This document shows positions 50,701-58,980 of a DNA stretch of 64,000 bases, piece by piece (the stretch's first letter is position 1; every line of letters starts with the position of its first letter). The notes beneath the pieces were generated by a model that had not been told where the DNA came from, ran no database searches, and worked only from the letters and a program-made list of their open reading frames with translations. The position numbers and the translations under genes are program-made. This DNA comes from Lottia gigantea. Lineage: Eukaryota > Mollusca > Gastropoda > Lottiidae. The DNA lies in the NCBI RefSeq assembly GCF_000327385.1, contig NW_008709540.1:911954-975953 (forward strand). Reading direction: 5' to 3'.

Positions 50701-53700
50701 GCAGTTCTCTGAAAAATTTTCGATTTTTTGTCTTTGCAAGTGTGATAACCTTTGAGTGATATTTTAGATATGTCTGGAGAAGTAGAGGTTTGTATTTGTC
50801 ATATCATATACATTCTTGTTATTCAGATGAGACAAATAATAAAGGCCCTGAGTGCTACAGGCTGTACACATAATTACCATGAAAGTTAAAAATCTGAAAA
50901 CATAGGCTCACGTTATTCCAATGGAACAATGAACCAAGGCCCTATGGGTAACAGGCTGTACACATTATAGTTCCCATGAAAGTTCGAAATCTTAAAAGAG
51001 TTGGCTCATGCCGTTGTCTTGGCAAATTTCCATCATTGCACACTGTAGGGTAATGCCTTTCTTCATATGGAACAGAAAAGTGAGACGTAAAACACCATTT
51101 CATTTCATAATATATGTCATGTAATCAATAATATACCATAGTAAATATTTCATCAATGTTATAATTAATGACAAATATTCTAAACATGAGAAAGTCAGCG
51201 GTCAACATGACATTTGAAAATATGAAGAATATGCTACATAGTGAAAGGTGTTTAAGGAGACAAAATTTTTACACCTAGACAGAATACACAACTGGTAGTA
51301 TCAATAAGGTCACTTTATGTTTAAAAAAAAGTCAGAGATGACATTAGTGCAAATTAACAAGGTATGATGTCTGGTGGAGTATACAGTTGGGGATTATCAA
51401 TACTGTAAACAATACAGTGTACATCTGAACATTCAACATCTGAGTATTCCAACATTCTGCGTAATCCGACATCATTGTCTGGTCCTAATTGATTTCCTTC
51501 TTTGGCTAGTTAAAAAAAATTCTGCGTACTCCAACACTCTACGTATTCCGAATTATGACACTAATCACCGCCAGTTACCTCCCTTCAAGAACAAGGTCAA
51601 TCCTTGTAGATCAAATGGCATGGGTACTCGTATCATGAAACAGCAAATCATTGAAGATTATGAAAAAGTGCCATGCACTTTGCAGAAATATTTATCTATG
51701 AAATTTGGTTAACGTCGTGTAGGATCAAATCGTGCCCAGACCCAAACTAGTTTATTTGCTCCATTTTCTATTTTTTCCATTTTACTGCATCGGACACCAT
51801 ACCTTTTCTGTTTGTACCTTAACACATCAACATCACTTCATGCTATTCTTCATCTGTGTTTGTCTGCTGTTCACACTTTCAGGGAGTCCACATAGCTAAT
51901 AATGTTTATCTGGTATATTAATGTCAACATGTCAATATTAATCAAATGTTATATTAATCAATGCTATATTTGGCTGTTCTCTTTGTTTTATGTAATGAAT
52001 TTATGAAAGTATTCATAATAATATTACATATTGTTGAGGTGAATGTTTGTGAAAAATACCTGTAATAAGGCCCCTGCTGGCTGGTTTCTATTAGTAATAT
52101 TATCCCCTGTAAAAGCACAATTTTTAGGGAAATTCTTTAAATTTTATTAAAAATCTACAGTGTAATCAGTTTTATATCAGGATACATATATTATCCATAC
52201 CACAATTTTGGTATTTTGATTGAGACCAATCTTTGTAATATTTAACAGTTTTGTTGATGATTCCCATAGGTAACTGTATGAAAATCTTCAATGAATTCAG
52301 TTTATGTACTATCAACCATACTTGTTAAAAAGAAGGTTCTCTTTTCTTTTGGACCCCCAGGTCATATTTATGATATTAAGTGAAATATTTAAGTTGCTAG
52401 TGTTATGGTATAGATTGGGTCCTGGTAAAGAATGATATGTCATCTAGTGTCAGCAAACTATTCAATACTGTCAATTATTTATAATAGTTGATATGGAAAC
52501 CTCAAATTGAGGAAATATTTACAATTCATTTTCCTTCAAAATTTACATTACCATATATTAACTAAATACAATAACAGGTGACAGAAAACTTCTCCAGGAA
52601 TCTGTTCTACACTTCTACTGGTGTGCTACATGCTGTACTGATCTCTAGACAGTTGGAAGTAAACAAAAGAGTAGGTTTATGTCCCTCATTGAAAACTGCA
52701 TGGCATTTTCCCTCCTCATTAACCTAATCAGGTACAGAATAGCAGGAAAAATATGTCATTTAAGGACATCAAGTATTAATGTATAGTATTTATAGTGTAG
52801 GGTTTAATTTAATCAGGTACAGAATAGCAGGACGTAAAATTCCTTTCTCTTCTTTTGACAATTATAATTTGAAGTAAAATATGTCACTTAAGACATCAAG
52901 AATCAAGCTTTGTTATGTATAGTATTTGTAATTGAGAGAAGGAATTAATTTAGAATTCCTTTCTATGTGTCATAACCTTCGTGTTTAATCCAGACTGGGA
53001 TAGAAAAGATCAAAGTTAATCCTTACTGTTATTAGTATCACCATTTTAGAAGACTAACATCATGACTGTCATAAAATAATTTAAATATTATTACTGTTGA
53101 AATTTTGTGTATATTATATGAAATTTTGAATTCTGAACCATGTAAAATAAAAGAGTCTATGCAAACTCAAGCTCAAACTCAAACTCTTGCTCAAACTCAA
53201 ACTCTTGCTCAAACTCAAAACTCTTGCTCAAACTCAAACTCTTGCTCAAACTCAAAACTCTTGCTCAAACTCAAACTCAAACTCAAACTCAAACTCAAGC
53301 TCAAGCTCAAGCTCAAACTCAAACTCTTGCTCAAACTCAAAACTCTTGCTCAAACTCAAACTCAAACTCAAGCTCAAACTCAAACTCAAACTCAAACTCA
53401 AGCTCAAACTCAAACTCTTGCTCAAACTCAAACTCTTGCTCAAACTCAAACTCAAGCTCCAACTCAAAACATGTGTCCATATACGATGATTCCGCAAAAC
53501 CATAAATAAATGAAGTGAGGAAAGATCGTCACAGTAATCCTCACAGTTTAGATGTAAAGGGGATTACCCCATTTTCACACCTCGACAACTGTCAACAAAA
53601 ATTGCTCACTGAGTCATCTGTTACTTCTAATTTATTCAGCCTCATTGGGTTCATCGAATCAACGTTGTTTTCAAATTGATTCATCAACTAATATTCCACT

Positions 53701-56700
53701 GTTTGTATATTTCAGCTATCCAATGCCACCCAGAATATGAACCTTGGTAACTATGGTAATGCTAATGCCAATGATGATGATCTACCACCGCCACCACCAG
53801 AGTTACTCCAACAACAATATCTCTATGGTAGCGTACCAGACGGAACCAGTCAGGCCGTGATTAAAAACCTGGCTTATAACCAAGGTCAAGGACAACCCAC
53901 GACCTATGCCCCTGGTACGGGAGAAGCTGTGAATGAACAACTACAGAAAGCCAACGTTTCTAACATTCCAGCCTCATCAGCTCCTTATAAGGTAAATGTC
54001 TAAAATTATCTCCCTTTAATTACCATACTGTTCCTTCTTATTGCCAATGTGATTCACGCCACAAATTCAACTGACATCCTCAATACATAATTCAACCTGT
54101 AAAGTTTTTTAAGGGTTCAACTAAATTCATATTAAGTCAGTATTGCAGAAGTTGCAGTGGTCTGGTCTAAAATCAATTTTAAATTAAGTTTCATTATCCA
54201 ATCAGATTACTGTATTTCTTAAAATCTGGATTTTATCTTAGTTAAGATTTGAGAATAATGCCGCAGATCATTTCATTGAGAGTCTGACCACATCTTAGCT
54301 TTCTGGTTCTTTTAATGTCATTAAAATAGCAACCGATCTTTCAATTTGCTCCCCATCCGTATTGAACCCTTAACTTTCTTATCATATAAACAGTGTCATC
54401 TTGATAAACATTCCCTTATCAGGGTTTGATATTTTTTTTATGTATAATTGTTGAATAAATGATGGGAGTACAACAGCTTTGTGGCTAGATGATTCCCAAA
54501 CACTGTACCCTGGCTAGGTGCATTGTCCTTATGAAGCCTCAACATACTTGTTTTTTTCCATTCATCCCTGGGAGTACAACAGCTTTGTGGCTAGATGATT
54601 CCCTAACACTGTACCCTGGCTAGGTGCATTGTCTTTATGAAGCCTCAACATACTTGTTTTTTTCCCTTCATCCCTGGGGATACACTGACCCTGTAGCTAG
54701 ACACTTGTTCAACCACTCTAGTCATGTAACTACTCAACTGATGATGCTCTGTAGCTAGGCACTTGCCTGTCACTCAAAAAAGGAAGACCTCCCATTTAAT
54801 TTGTGTTTTTGCATCTTAATTTCCTTATAGATATTTTCATGTTCATGATTCCCTTTCCTAATTATGTTGAATTGTTATTTATATCATTATTATTTTAGGT
54901 ATCGAAATCAGACCACAATAGTTTCCGTGATTTAGTTTGGGATTTGATTTATTCTAAAAATATTACAAATGAAATAGAAAAAGTCAGGTAAGAGACAAAA
55001 TTTAGATATTTTTTATGTAAAATTTGTCCAGATTTTTGAATTAAAAAAGAGAGCTCTGTATATTTATCAAGAAGATTTCAGTCAAATTGGGCTGAATTAT
55101 ATTATGTTTTGAAAACTTGATCAATTTGAGCCAATGATATGCTGAAATGATGCAAAAAAAAACTATGACAGAGTTACATAGTAACATGATAAATGAAATA
55201 GTTTATTTGTCATTTGCATGCTGTTCTCTCTAAAAATCATATCAAAATACACATTTAATATAAATTATGGTTGGCCAAGCTTTATTATTCTATGTTTCCT
55301 TTTTCCAGAGTTATTTTCCGATGGTTAGCAACTAAAAATCTAAAAGAAATGAATTTTGATAATGTTCAGCCAGGAAGTCCTGAGGAAGTTTTGATGGGTT
55401 TGAAAACTGGAAAAACAACATATGCCATGGTGTTTGATACTATGTGCAAGTAAGTATACAGACATCATTGTGTTTATCCAAAGTTGTAGGGGTGGTGTAC
55501 TATTCCCAAATCAAAGAGATATAAAAAGAATTTGGGTATAGTAAAGTAATTTTCATGTAAGATGAATTACAGTTATTATGCAGTTACCTATAACCCTAAA
55601 AATCATTCCGAACTTGATTAAATAGGCCACATTTGTTTTACTTAGCCTGAATAATCAGAGAAAAAGATTATCTTTTGAAAAGTTGAAATAATAGTTCTTT
55701 AATATTGTTAAGAAAAAAAGATACAACCATTTTTACAAGGATAACAACCTAGGTTCACTTAGTATCCTTTTTACCAAACCACTCTGAATTGATCTTGTTA
55801 AAATTATTGTAAATGTATGTTTATTCTGATCATTTCAGTTACGCTGGCCTCCATTCCAAGATTATCACTGGATATGCCAAGGGTGCTGATTATAAACCAG
55901 GAATGAAATTTAAACCTGGAACCAACCAACACTCCTGGAACGCTGTCTATATCTATGGTACTTGGTGCTTGATTGACGCACATTGGGCTGCTCGTAGAAT
56001 AATTGGAAAACAAGCTCAGACCCAATCATCCGAGGAATTCCATTATCAACTCGACGAATACTTCTTCTTGCCCGACCCCCATCAGCTGATCTACACCCAT
56101 TTCCCAGACGAAGCAAAATGGCAACTCATCGAACAACCAAAAACCTTAGAAGAATTTGAAAACCTTCCACACATGAAACCACAATTTTTCAAATATCATT
56201 TAGAATTCGTCACGCATAAAACCTCCGTGATATACAGTCGTGGAGAAATCAATATCAGACTGCGTTACTTTGACCTCAAGTCTGCTGTCACATTCAATTT
56301 CACCATCTGCTTCGAAAACGGAGAGGAGGAGTACCGAGGCGTTAAATTGAACAGATATGGAATGCAGGAAAGCGTTGGAAACATCTCATCATTCCGTTTA
56401 CGTCTACCAATCAAAGGATCCTATATCTTATACATCTACGCTAAAGAAGATACCCCTGAAAACAAAGATAATGTCTACGCCCAGGTCTGCGAATATAAGA
56501 TCGTCCAAGAAGAGGCTTTGAATCCTGCCCCAGAAGCTTTCCCACCATGTTCCTATTTGAATTGGGGACCTGGACCAAGTTTCAATAGATACGGCCTCAC
56601 AACCTACCAGCAGACGGCGTGTATTCATACGCGAGAAGGAAAAGCAGAAGTACAAATTAAAATCCCCCAAAACATGCAGTTTATGGGCAAGATGAAGAAC

Positions 56701-57603
56701 AACCATTACAATGATGGAGATCTTGAGGGTTACGTGGTCCACAGAGTTGTTGGAAATACAGCTTTCTTTAATGTCACTGCCCCAGGACGAGGTGAATATG
56801 GTTTGGAGATCTACGCCAATGATCCTGTTAAAGAAGGGTCAACCCTCTACCATGTAGCTCAGTACCTGATCATCTGTAACGAAGATGTCAAAGCCACACC
56901 CCTTCCTAAACTTCCACCTGGATACCTCGGGCCTCAACACAAATTTGCTGAATTTGGCATGGCAACATCCAGTCACCATGACCCTATAATTCACTTGGAT
57001 ACCAACACCGTCACGATCCAGATTCGATCAGAGACTTTGTTACGAGTAACTGGAAACCTACTGGCTGTCCAAGAAGACACCTCTGAAGTTGAACATCCCG
57101 AATATATTTTTGCCCATACCTTGGGTTCCATGATCACCTTCATCATCAATCTTCCCCACACTGGATTCTATAAGCTCCAGCTGTACGCCTGCCCTGTTAG
57201 CGATAGCAGTCAACAACTTCCTGGTGTATACAACTATCTTATCAACTGTCGCCAGGTAACCCAAGCCGTATTCCCCTTCCCTAAACAGTACGCCCAATGG
57301 AAGGAAGGTTGCTTCATGTATGAACCAGGAGTGATCGCCACTACAACTGGACCAAACGGCCAACAGATTTCCAAAGATCGATTACCCCCAGAGGTTAACT
57401 TCCGTTTGATGATTCCTAAAGCTGAAGCTGTTGCCGTAGTAGCAGGAGAAGATTGGACCCAGTTAGATCGTCTCCAAGGAAACGAATGGGGCGGAATTTT
57501 GAAGGTTGATAAATATTATGGAACAAATACTAAAATTACCGTCAACGCTAACTATGGAGCTGACAAAACAAGTTACGCAACTTTGTTGGAATATTGCGTT
57601 TAG
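38593..57603 (+). CDS. Kyphoscoliosis-peptidase/hillarin-like protein with two transglutaminase-like modules
   Basis: Nine coding exons (38593-38764 with ATG at 38615, 40315-40403, 40829-40972, 41522-41714, 42631-43581, 53716-53991, 54899-54987, 55309-55449, 55839-57603) join with consistent phases into 1265 residues. Residues 51-190 form a transglutaminase-like module, followed by two beta-sandwich-like repeats to about 500. A Pro- and Gln-rich linker (about 510-600, PPPPP) follows, then a second module (602-735) with four further beta-like repeats. His159/Asp174 and His709/Asp724 sit in NHSWNA...LID and QHSWNA...LID contexts. The position expected for the catalytic Cys (three before YA) is Gln116 and Lys666. 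Relatives act in muscle and cytoskeleton organisation. This protein is probably a non-enzymatic scaffold; the family call is firm, the role is inferred. Confidence 0.85.
39064..39536. mobile_element. TCACAATGTC foldback element carrying a nested insertion
   Basis: The outer ends are CATTTTCACAATGTCAAGCTA and TAGCTTGACCATTGTGATGATG. Internal GATTGAATTGTATGCC, TGTGTTCACAGACTTTC and CTCTGATTGGCTGTATTTG follow the family order. An extra block at 39253-39398 is absent from the copies at 11710-11866 and 43634-43942. The right end has its own small palindrome (39477-39536). Confidence 0.75.
39253..39398. mobile_element. Nested insertion with CAGGC ends
   Basis: The block begins CAGGCCCGTAGC and ends AAGCCTG, giving short inverted ends CAGGC. 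It splits the ACTTTC...CTCTGATTGG sequence that is continuous in the sister copies. No target duplication could be confirmed. Confidence 0.55.
40315..40403 (+). CDS. KY-like exon 2 (module 1)
   Basis: An 89-base exon with in-frame VAQNDHETF, IDLVWHLVYS, DLEKAR. Its length, entry phase 0 and exit phase 2 equal those of the module 2 exon at 54899-54987 (FRDLVWDLIYS). Confidence 0.85.
40829..40972 (+). CDS. KY-like exon 3 (module 1, degenerate nucleophile site)
   Basis: Encodes AIFRWMTSKN, SPEEVILSFRDKQGTYARIF and ETIC. The SPEEV...YA.IF...C frame is typical of the family, but the G-x-C-x-G-Y-A signature reads DKQGTYA, with Gln at the cysteine place. Confidence 0.87.
40973..41521 (+). other. 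Intron with foldback repeat
   Basis: Holds the palindromic repeat 41350-41462 close to the exon 4 acceptor. Nothing else recognised. Confidence 0.55.
41350..41462. repeat. Head-to-head foldback repeat
   Basis: The left arm TATAACAAAAACACAAGATA...AACACACTTCTTTAATA and the right arm GAAAGAAGTGTGTTATATTCC...TTGTTATA are inverted over about 47 bases. The right arm matches 32062-32116. Confidence 0.75.
41522..41714 (+). CDS. KY-like exon 4 (module 1, His/Asp site)
   Basis: Encodes FSGLHCQVLTGFAKG, PGDKF and NHSWNAILIDGQWYLIDSHW. The histidine and aspartate of the transglutaminase-like triad are present 15 residues apart. The acceptor cag ends at 41521; the donor gtaagt is at 41715. Confidence 0.9.
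41715..42630 (+). other. Intron with SINE
   Basis: Contains the SINE copy at 41823-42060; the remainder is AT-rich and unrecognised. Confidence 0.6.
41823..42060 (+). mobile_element. SINE copy, headless
   Basis: Starts at GTTTCCCCCTGTCAGTGATG and runs through GGACAATAAACTGAGGCC, GCTACAGGCTGTGCACG, CAGTTGGAAATCGAAAAGG and TGGCAAAATTTCCCTCG. A small deletion removes the CACTGCATGGCG block. It ends GTAGGACATAAAACACC. Confidence 0.85.
42631..43581 (+). CDS. KY-like exon 5 (beta-sandwich repeats after module 1)
   Basis: A 951-base exon, 317 residues, starting VYEYDDFYFLTDPEQLIYSH, the usual continuation after the module. It holds two repeats that each end in a G-E/Q-Y/F-x-x-x-I-x-A/G pattern (KSGQFYFTIFAQ, KEGEYGIEIYGND). 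It matches module 2 sequence at about 56040-56880. Confidence 0.9.
43634..43942. mobile_element. TCACAATGTC foldback MITE, uninterrupted copy
   Basis: The ends CATCTTCACAATGTC and GACATTGTGAAGATG are perfect 15-base inverted termini. The arms continue imperfectly for about 140 bases (ATACAGCCAATCAGAGCCC against GGGCTCTGATTGGCTATAT). Confidence 0.85.
44630..44695 (+). mobile_element. SINE 3' tail fragment
   Basis: CCTTTCATTGGCCCACATGG, CAGAAAAGTAAGACTTAAAAC and TTTCATTTCATTT match the SINE end. The flanks on either side share TACTGG...GCAGC.ATTACCAA, suggesting the tail sits in a duplicated segment. Confidence 0.7.
44775..45144 (+). mobile_element. tRNA-derived SINE, complete copy (reference for the family)
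   Basis: Head: GGGAGCGGCAGTGGCTCAG, GAGTTAAACGCTTGCTCGC and a B-box-like GATTCAATCCC. Body: TTTTTCAACCCGGTTT, GTCAGTGATGCAG, GGACAATAAACCGAGGCC, GTGCTACAGACTGTGCAC, CGGAAATCGAAAAAGAGCAGG, CCGCTGTCCTGGCAAAATTT and GCATGGCGTTACC. Tail: AAAACTCTATTC and ATTTTATTT. Total about 370 bases, longer than a simple tRNA SINE, implying a conserved central domain plus a LINE-like tail. Confidence 0.92.
45778..45893 (+). mobile_element. Degenerate SINE head/body fragment
   Basis: ACTTGCTAACCTAAGG, TTTTCAACCCAGTTTCTG, TGATGCTGG and GACAATAAATTAAG align in order with the first half of the SINE. Confidence 0.5.
46150..46575. repeat. Diverged tandem repeat, three to four units
   Basis: AAATTCAAAATGTG, TTTGAATGATATAGT, CTGCAATATCCTTTT and GAAAACTTGATCT-like words recur about every 110-130 bases. 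Confidence 0.5.
46608..46630. repeat. AT dinucleotide microsatellite
   Basis: About eleven AT/TA units. Confidence 0.85.
47116..47209. repeat. 29-bp tandem array, three units
   Basis: CAGAAATAGTAGGCCAACAA followed by TTTATCATC is repeated three times with perfect identity, so the array is recent. Confidence 0.9.
48075..48435. repeat. Degenerate array of TACATAGTGTTTTTC words
   Basis: CATAGTGTTTTTCT, CTACATAGTG and GTGTTTTTCTTGCAT recur irregularly about a dozen times on a T-rich background. Confidence 0.6.
49570..49923. mobile_element. TTAA palindromic MITE interrupted by a second MITE
   Basis: TTAAAAGAATACTACCTCTTA before, and TTAGAATGAACATAAATTC after, the inserted block align with continuous sequence in the inverse strand of 10965-11332. 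The far end reads GTAGTCCTTTAA. TTAA stands at both outer borders. Confidence 0.75.
49591..49818. mobile_element. Harbinger-like MITE nested in TTAA MITE
   Basis: The ends TGGTGGGGGCACACGA and the inverse of TCGTCTGCCGCTAGCA match at most positions. The element is flanked by TTA on both sides (49588-49590 and 49819-49821) where the uninterrupted family member has a single TTA. A 3-bp TTA duplication is characteristic of PIF/Harbinger insertion. A poly-T near the left end mirrors a run near the right end. Confidence 0.72.
50090..50400. repeat. Diverged tandem repeat of about 125 bp
   Basis: GAATTCTGGACTTGG, CAAATTAAAACTTGTG and CAGGTTTTGTG recur two to three times with GGATCTAT between. Confidence 0.6.
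50840..51108 (+). mobile_element. SINE copy with internal partial duplication
   Basis: The block AAGGCCCTGAGTGCTACAGGC ... GAAAGTTAAAAATCT occurs first, then again as AAGGCCCTATGGGTAACAGGC ... GAAAGTTCGAAATCT, followed by TGGCTCATGCCGTTGTCTTGG and the 3' end. It is an old copy. Confidence 0.7.
52610..52858 (+). mobile_element. Degenerate SINE body and repeated tail
   Basis: GGTGTGCTACATGCTGTAC, GACAGTTGGAAGTAAAC, AAACTGCATGGCATTTTCC and GGTACAGAATAGCAGGA match the SINE. The tail word occurs a second time at 52816, after a short spacer. Confidence 0.65.
53162..53469. repeat. Hexanucleotide array (CAAACT family)
   Basis: About fifty units of six bases, mixing CAAACT, CAAGCT and CTTGCT steps, with two 7-base steps (CAAAACT) that shift the frame. 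No stop codon falls in several frames, so long Gln/Thr-, Leu/Lys- and Ser/Asn-repeat frames appear on both strands; these are artefacts. It lies about 250 bases before exon 6. Confidence 0.9.
53716..53991 (+). CDS. KY-like exon 6 (low-complexity linker)
   Basis: 92 residues between the two modules, rich in Asn, Pro and Gln (NANANDDDLPPPPPELLQQQ). No fold is recognised. Phase 0 at both ends means it can be skipped without a frame change. Confidence 0.8.
53992..54898 (+). other. Intron with tandem duplication
   Basis: Contains the repeat 54463-54755 and, near 54170-54255, a piece with TTATCCAATCAGATTACTG that is also found at 22345-22400 and 63735-63800. Confidence 0.6.
54463..54755. repeat. 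107-bp tandem duplication plus decayed third unit
   Basis: GGGAGTACAACAGCTTTGTGG starts at 54463 and 54570, followed in both by GCTAGATGATTCCC, GTACCCTGGCTAGGTGC and GAAGCCTCAACATACTTG. A diverged unit follows from 54676. Confidence 0.9.
54899..54987 (+). CDS. KY-like exon 7 (module 2)
   Basis: An 89-base exon encoding VSKSDHNSFRDLVWDLIYSK and a helical end KVR. It pairs with exon 2 in length and phases. Confidence 0.85.
55309..55449 (+). CDS. KY-like exon 8 (module 2, degenerate nucleophile site)
   Basis: Encodes VIFRWLATKN, SPEEVLMGLKTGKTTYAMVF and DTMC. Lys666 occupies the position of the catalytic cysteine. The exon is one codon shorter than its partner exon 3. Confidence 0.87.
55839..57603 (+). 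CDS. KY-like exon 9 (module 2 end, C-terminal repeats, stop)
   Basis: One long exon that includes what exons 4 and 5 encode separately in module 1 (YAGLHSKIITGYAKG, QHSWNAVYIYGTWCLID, FFLPDPHQLIY), then further beta-type repeats up to YATLLEYCV and a TAG stop at 57601. It has about two more C-terminal repeats than module 1. Confidence 0.92.
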
Positions 57604-57880
57604 AAAATTGTTTTCTTGTTTGTTTGTTTGTTTAATTTGTAAATGTAGTATTTTTAACCAATCGTAGTGAAGGAAGAGATAAGAGAAAAGTATAAAGATG
57701 GCCGAAAGTTGTAGTCGTTATTTTAATGATAGAGAATGAGGCTTGATAATTTTTCTAAAACTGTTAACTGTTTTCAAATTTCTGCATTTAGATTTGTCCG
57801 CCAATATTTTCAGTATGAAAACATTTTTGATAGAAAAACGAAGTTTCATGCATAGATATTACCAATTTAAGAGTCCCCTC

Positions 57881-57886
57881 AATAAA
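57881..57886 (+). promoter_or_regulatory. Proximal polyadenylation signal AATAAA
   Basis: A canonical hexamer 278 bases after the stop codon of the KY-like gene. Confidence 0.5.
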
Positions 57887-58964
57887 ACAGATGGAATCAT
57901 ATTGTAAGCTGAAGCTAGTTCTACTTTCATTTTATATTTACTGCCAATTAGATAGCTTATTGAATGTGGAATTTGCAAAATATTTTGATATTGAGCCTCT
58001 GGTATATATTAACTACTGGCTTGCTTAATAGCTTTTCTCAATATTTAAGGATATCATACTTACTTCAATCATGAATATTCAAAGTATATATATCCAGCCA
58101 ATGAATATGATATTTAAAGATCTGAATAAATTTACATCTCATTATCTCAAGACATGGGTTTTCTTCCCATGTTTTGATTTGAAATTTGAGCTTTTTATTT
58201 TTTATGCTTTGTCCAAATAACAAATGATTAGTCTTTCAAATTTTACTCACATGAATATTTGACCTGAAGATTTTATAGAAATATGATTTTAGACTTGTTC
58301 CATCAGGCATTAGAAGATGGTCGTCCGACAATGATAAGTAATGGCATTGGAATGTGCTTGTTAAAATCTATGGTCTAACAAATGTCTTTTCCTTGTAATT
58401 TATGTTGATTTAGCAATTTGAAGGAGTTGCTCTGCTACCTTAAAATCCAAACAATGGTCAATTACTGCAGGATCTGTTTGCGATACCACACAATTTTTCA
58501 TGTCATATCGATAAATTGGCTGCAAGATAAAAAAAAAATGGTTGTCAAACTTCAGTATGAAAGTCTATTCGTTAAGCTTATGGCTGGATATGAAAGTCGA
58601 GCGAGGTCAAAGTTCAAAGGTCAGAGGTCAGGTCGTAGAGTAATTGTTAAGTGTAGATTATTAGATTTATATTTTAATACTTTTTATTATAAAAAAAACT
58701 TTCAAATTTTTTGCTCTTTTTTGTATTTTTTCAAAACCAAACAGAAATGTTTCGTTGCTAAGAGTTTGTTAAATTTGTTGGTTACTAGATTATGATTGTT
58801 ATAAAGCCTACTTTTTAAAATTTTGTGATGTAAAAAAAAGAGCGAAAGATTTGAAAGTTGACCATTTTTGTGAATGGTGCGTAGATTAGAGATGATTCTA
58901 AGATGTATTTGGTATTCTTTTATTATTATTATTATTATAATATAACTTGAAACTTTTTTTTTGC

Positions 58965-58970
58965 AATAAA
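58965..58970 (+). promoter_or_regulatory. Distal polyadenylation signal AATAAA
   Basis: A canonical hexamer within GCAATAAACTGCTTC, followed by a TGTTCACTTTATTTG stretch that could serve as the downstream U/GU element. Confidence 0.5.
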
Positions 58971-58980
58971 CTGCTTCTAT

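Larger units (their letters stand above)
43582..53715 (+). other. 10-kb intron between module 1 and linker exon
   Basis: Repeat-rich: a foldback MITE, a full SINE, a nested MITE pair, minisatellites and a hexanucleotide array, all listed separately. No exon is recognised; 47750-48050 and 51720-52580 hold nothing I can name. Confidence 0.55.
57604..58980 (+). other. 3' untranslated region of KY-like gene
   Basis: AT-rich sequence without coding signal after the stop. Two AATAAA signals are seen (57881 and 58965), suggesting short and long 3' ends. A 125-codon frame at 58418-58795 is Lys/Phe-rich and unlike any domain I know. Confidence 0.6.

Noticed and set aside
51374-51712. 112-codon frame in the long intron
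   Set aside because: It contains diverged short repeats (ATTCTGCGTA/ATTCCGA words) and has no domain similarity; no splice context supports an exon.
53105-53509. Long Gln-Thr-Leu-Ala, Leu-Lys and Ser-Asn repeat proteins on both strands
   Set aside because: Product of a hexanucleotide array open in several frames at once; lies in an intron.
58418-58795. 125-codon frame after the KY-like stop
   Set aside because: Located in the 3' untranslated region; composition follows A/T runs.
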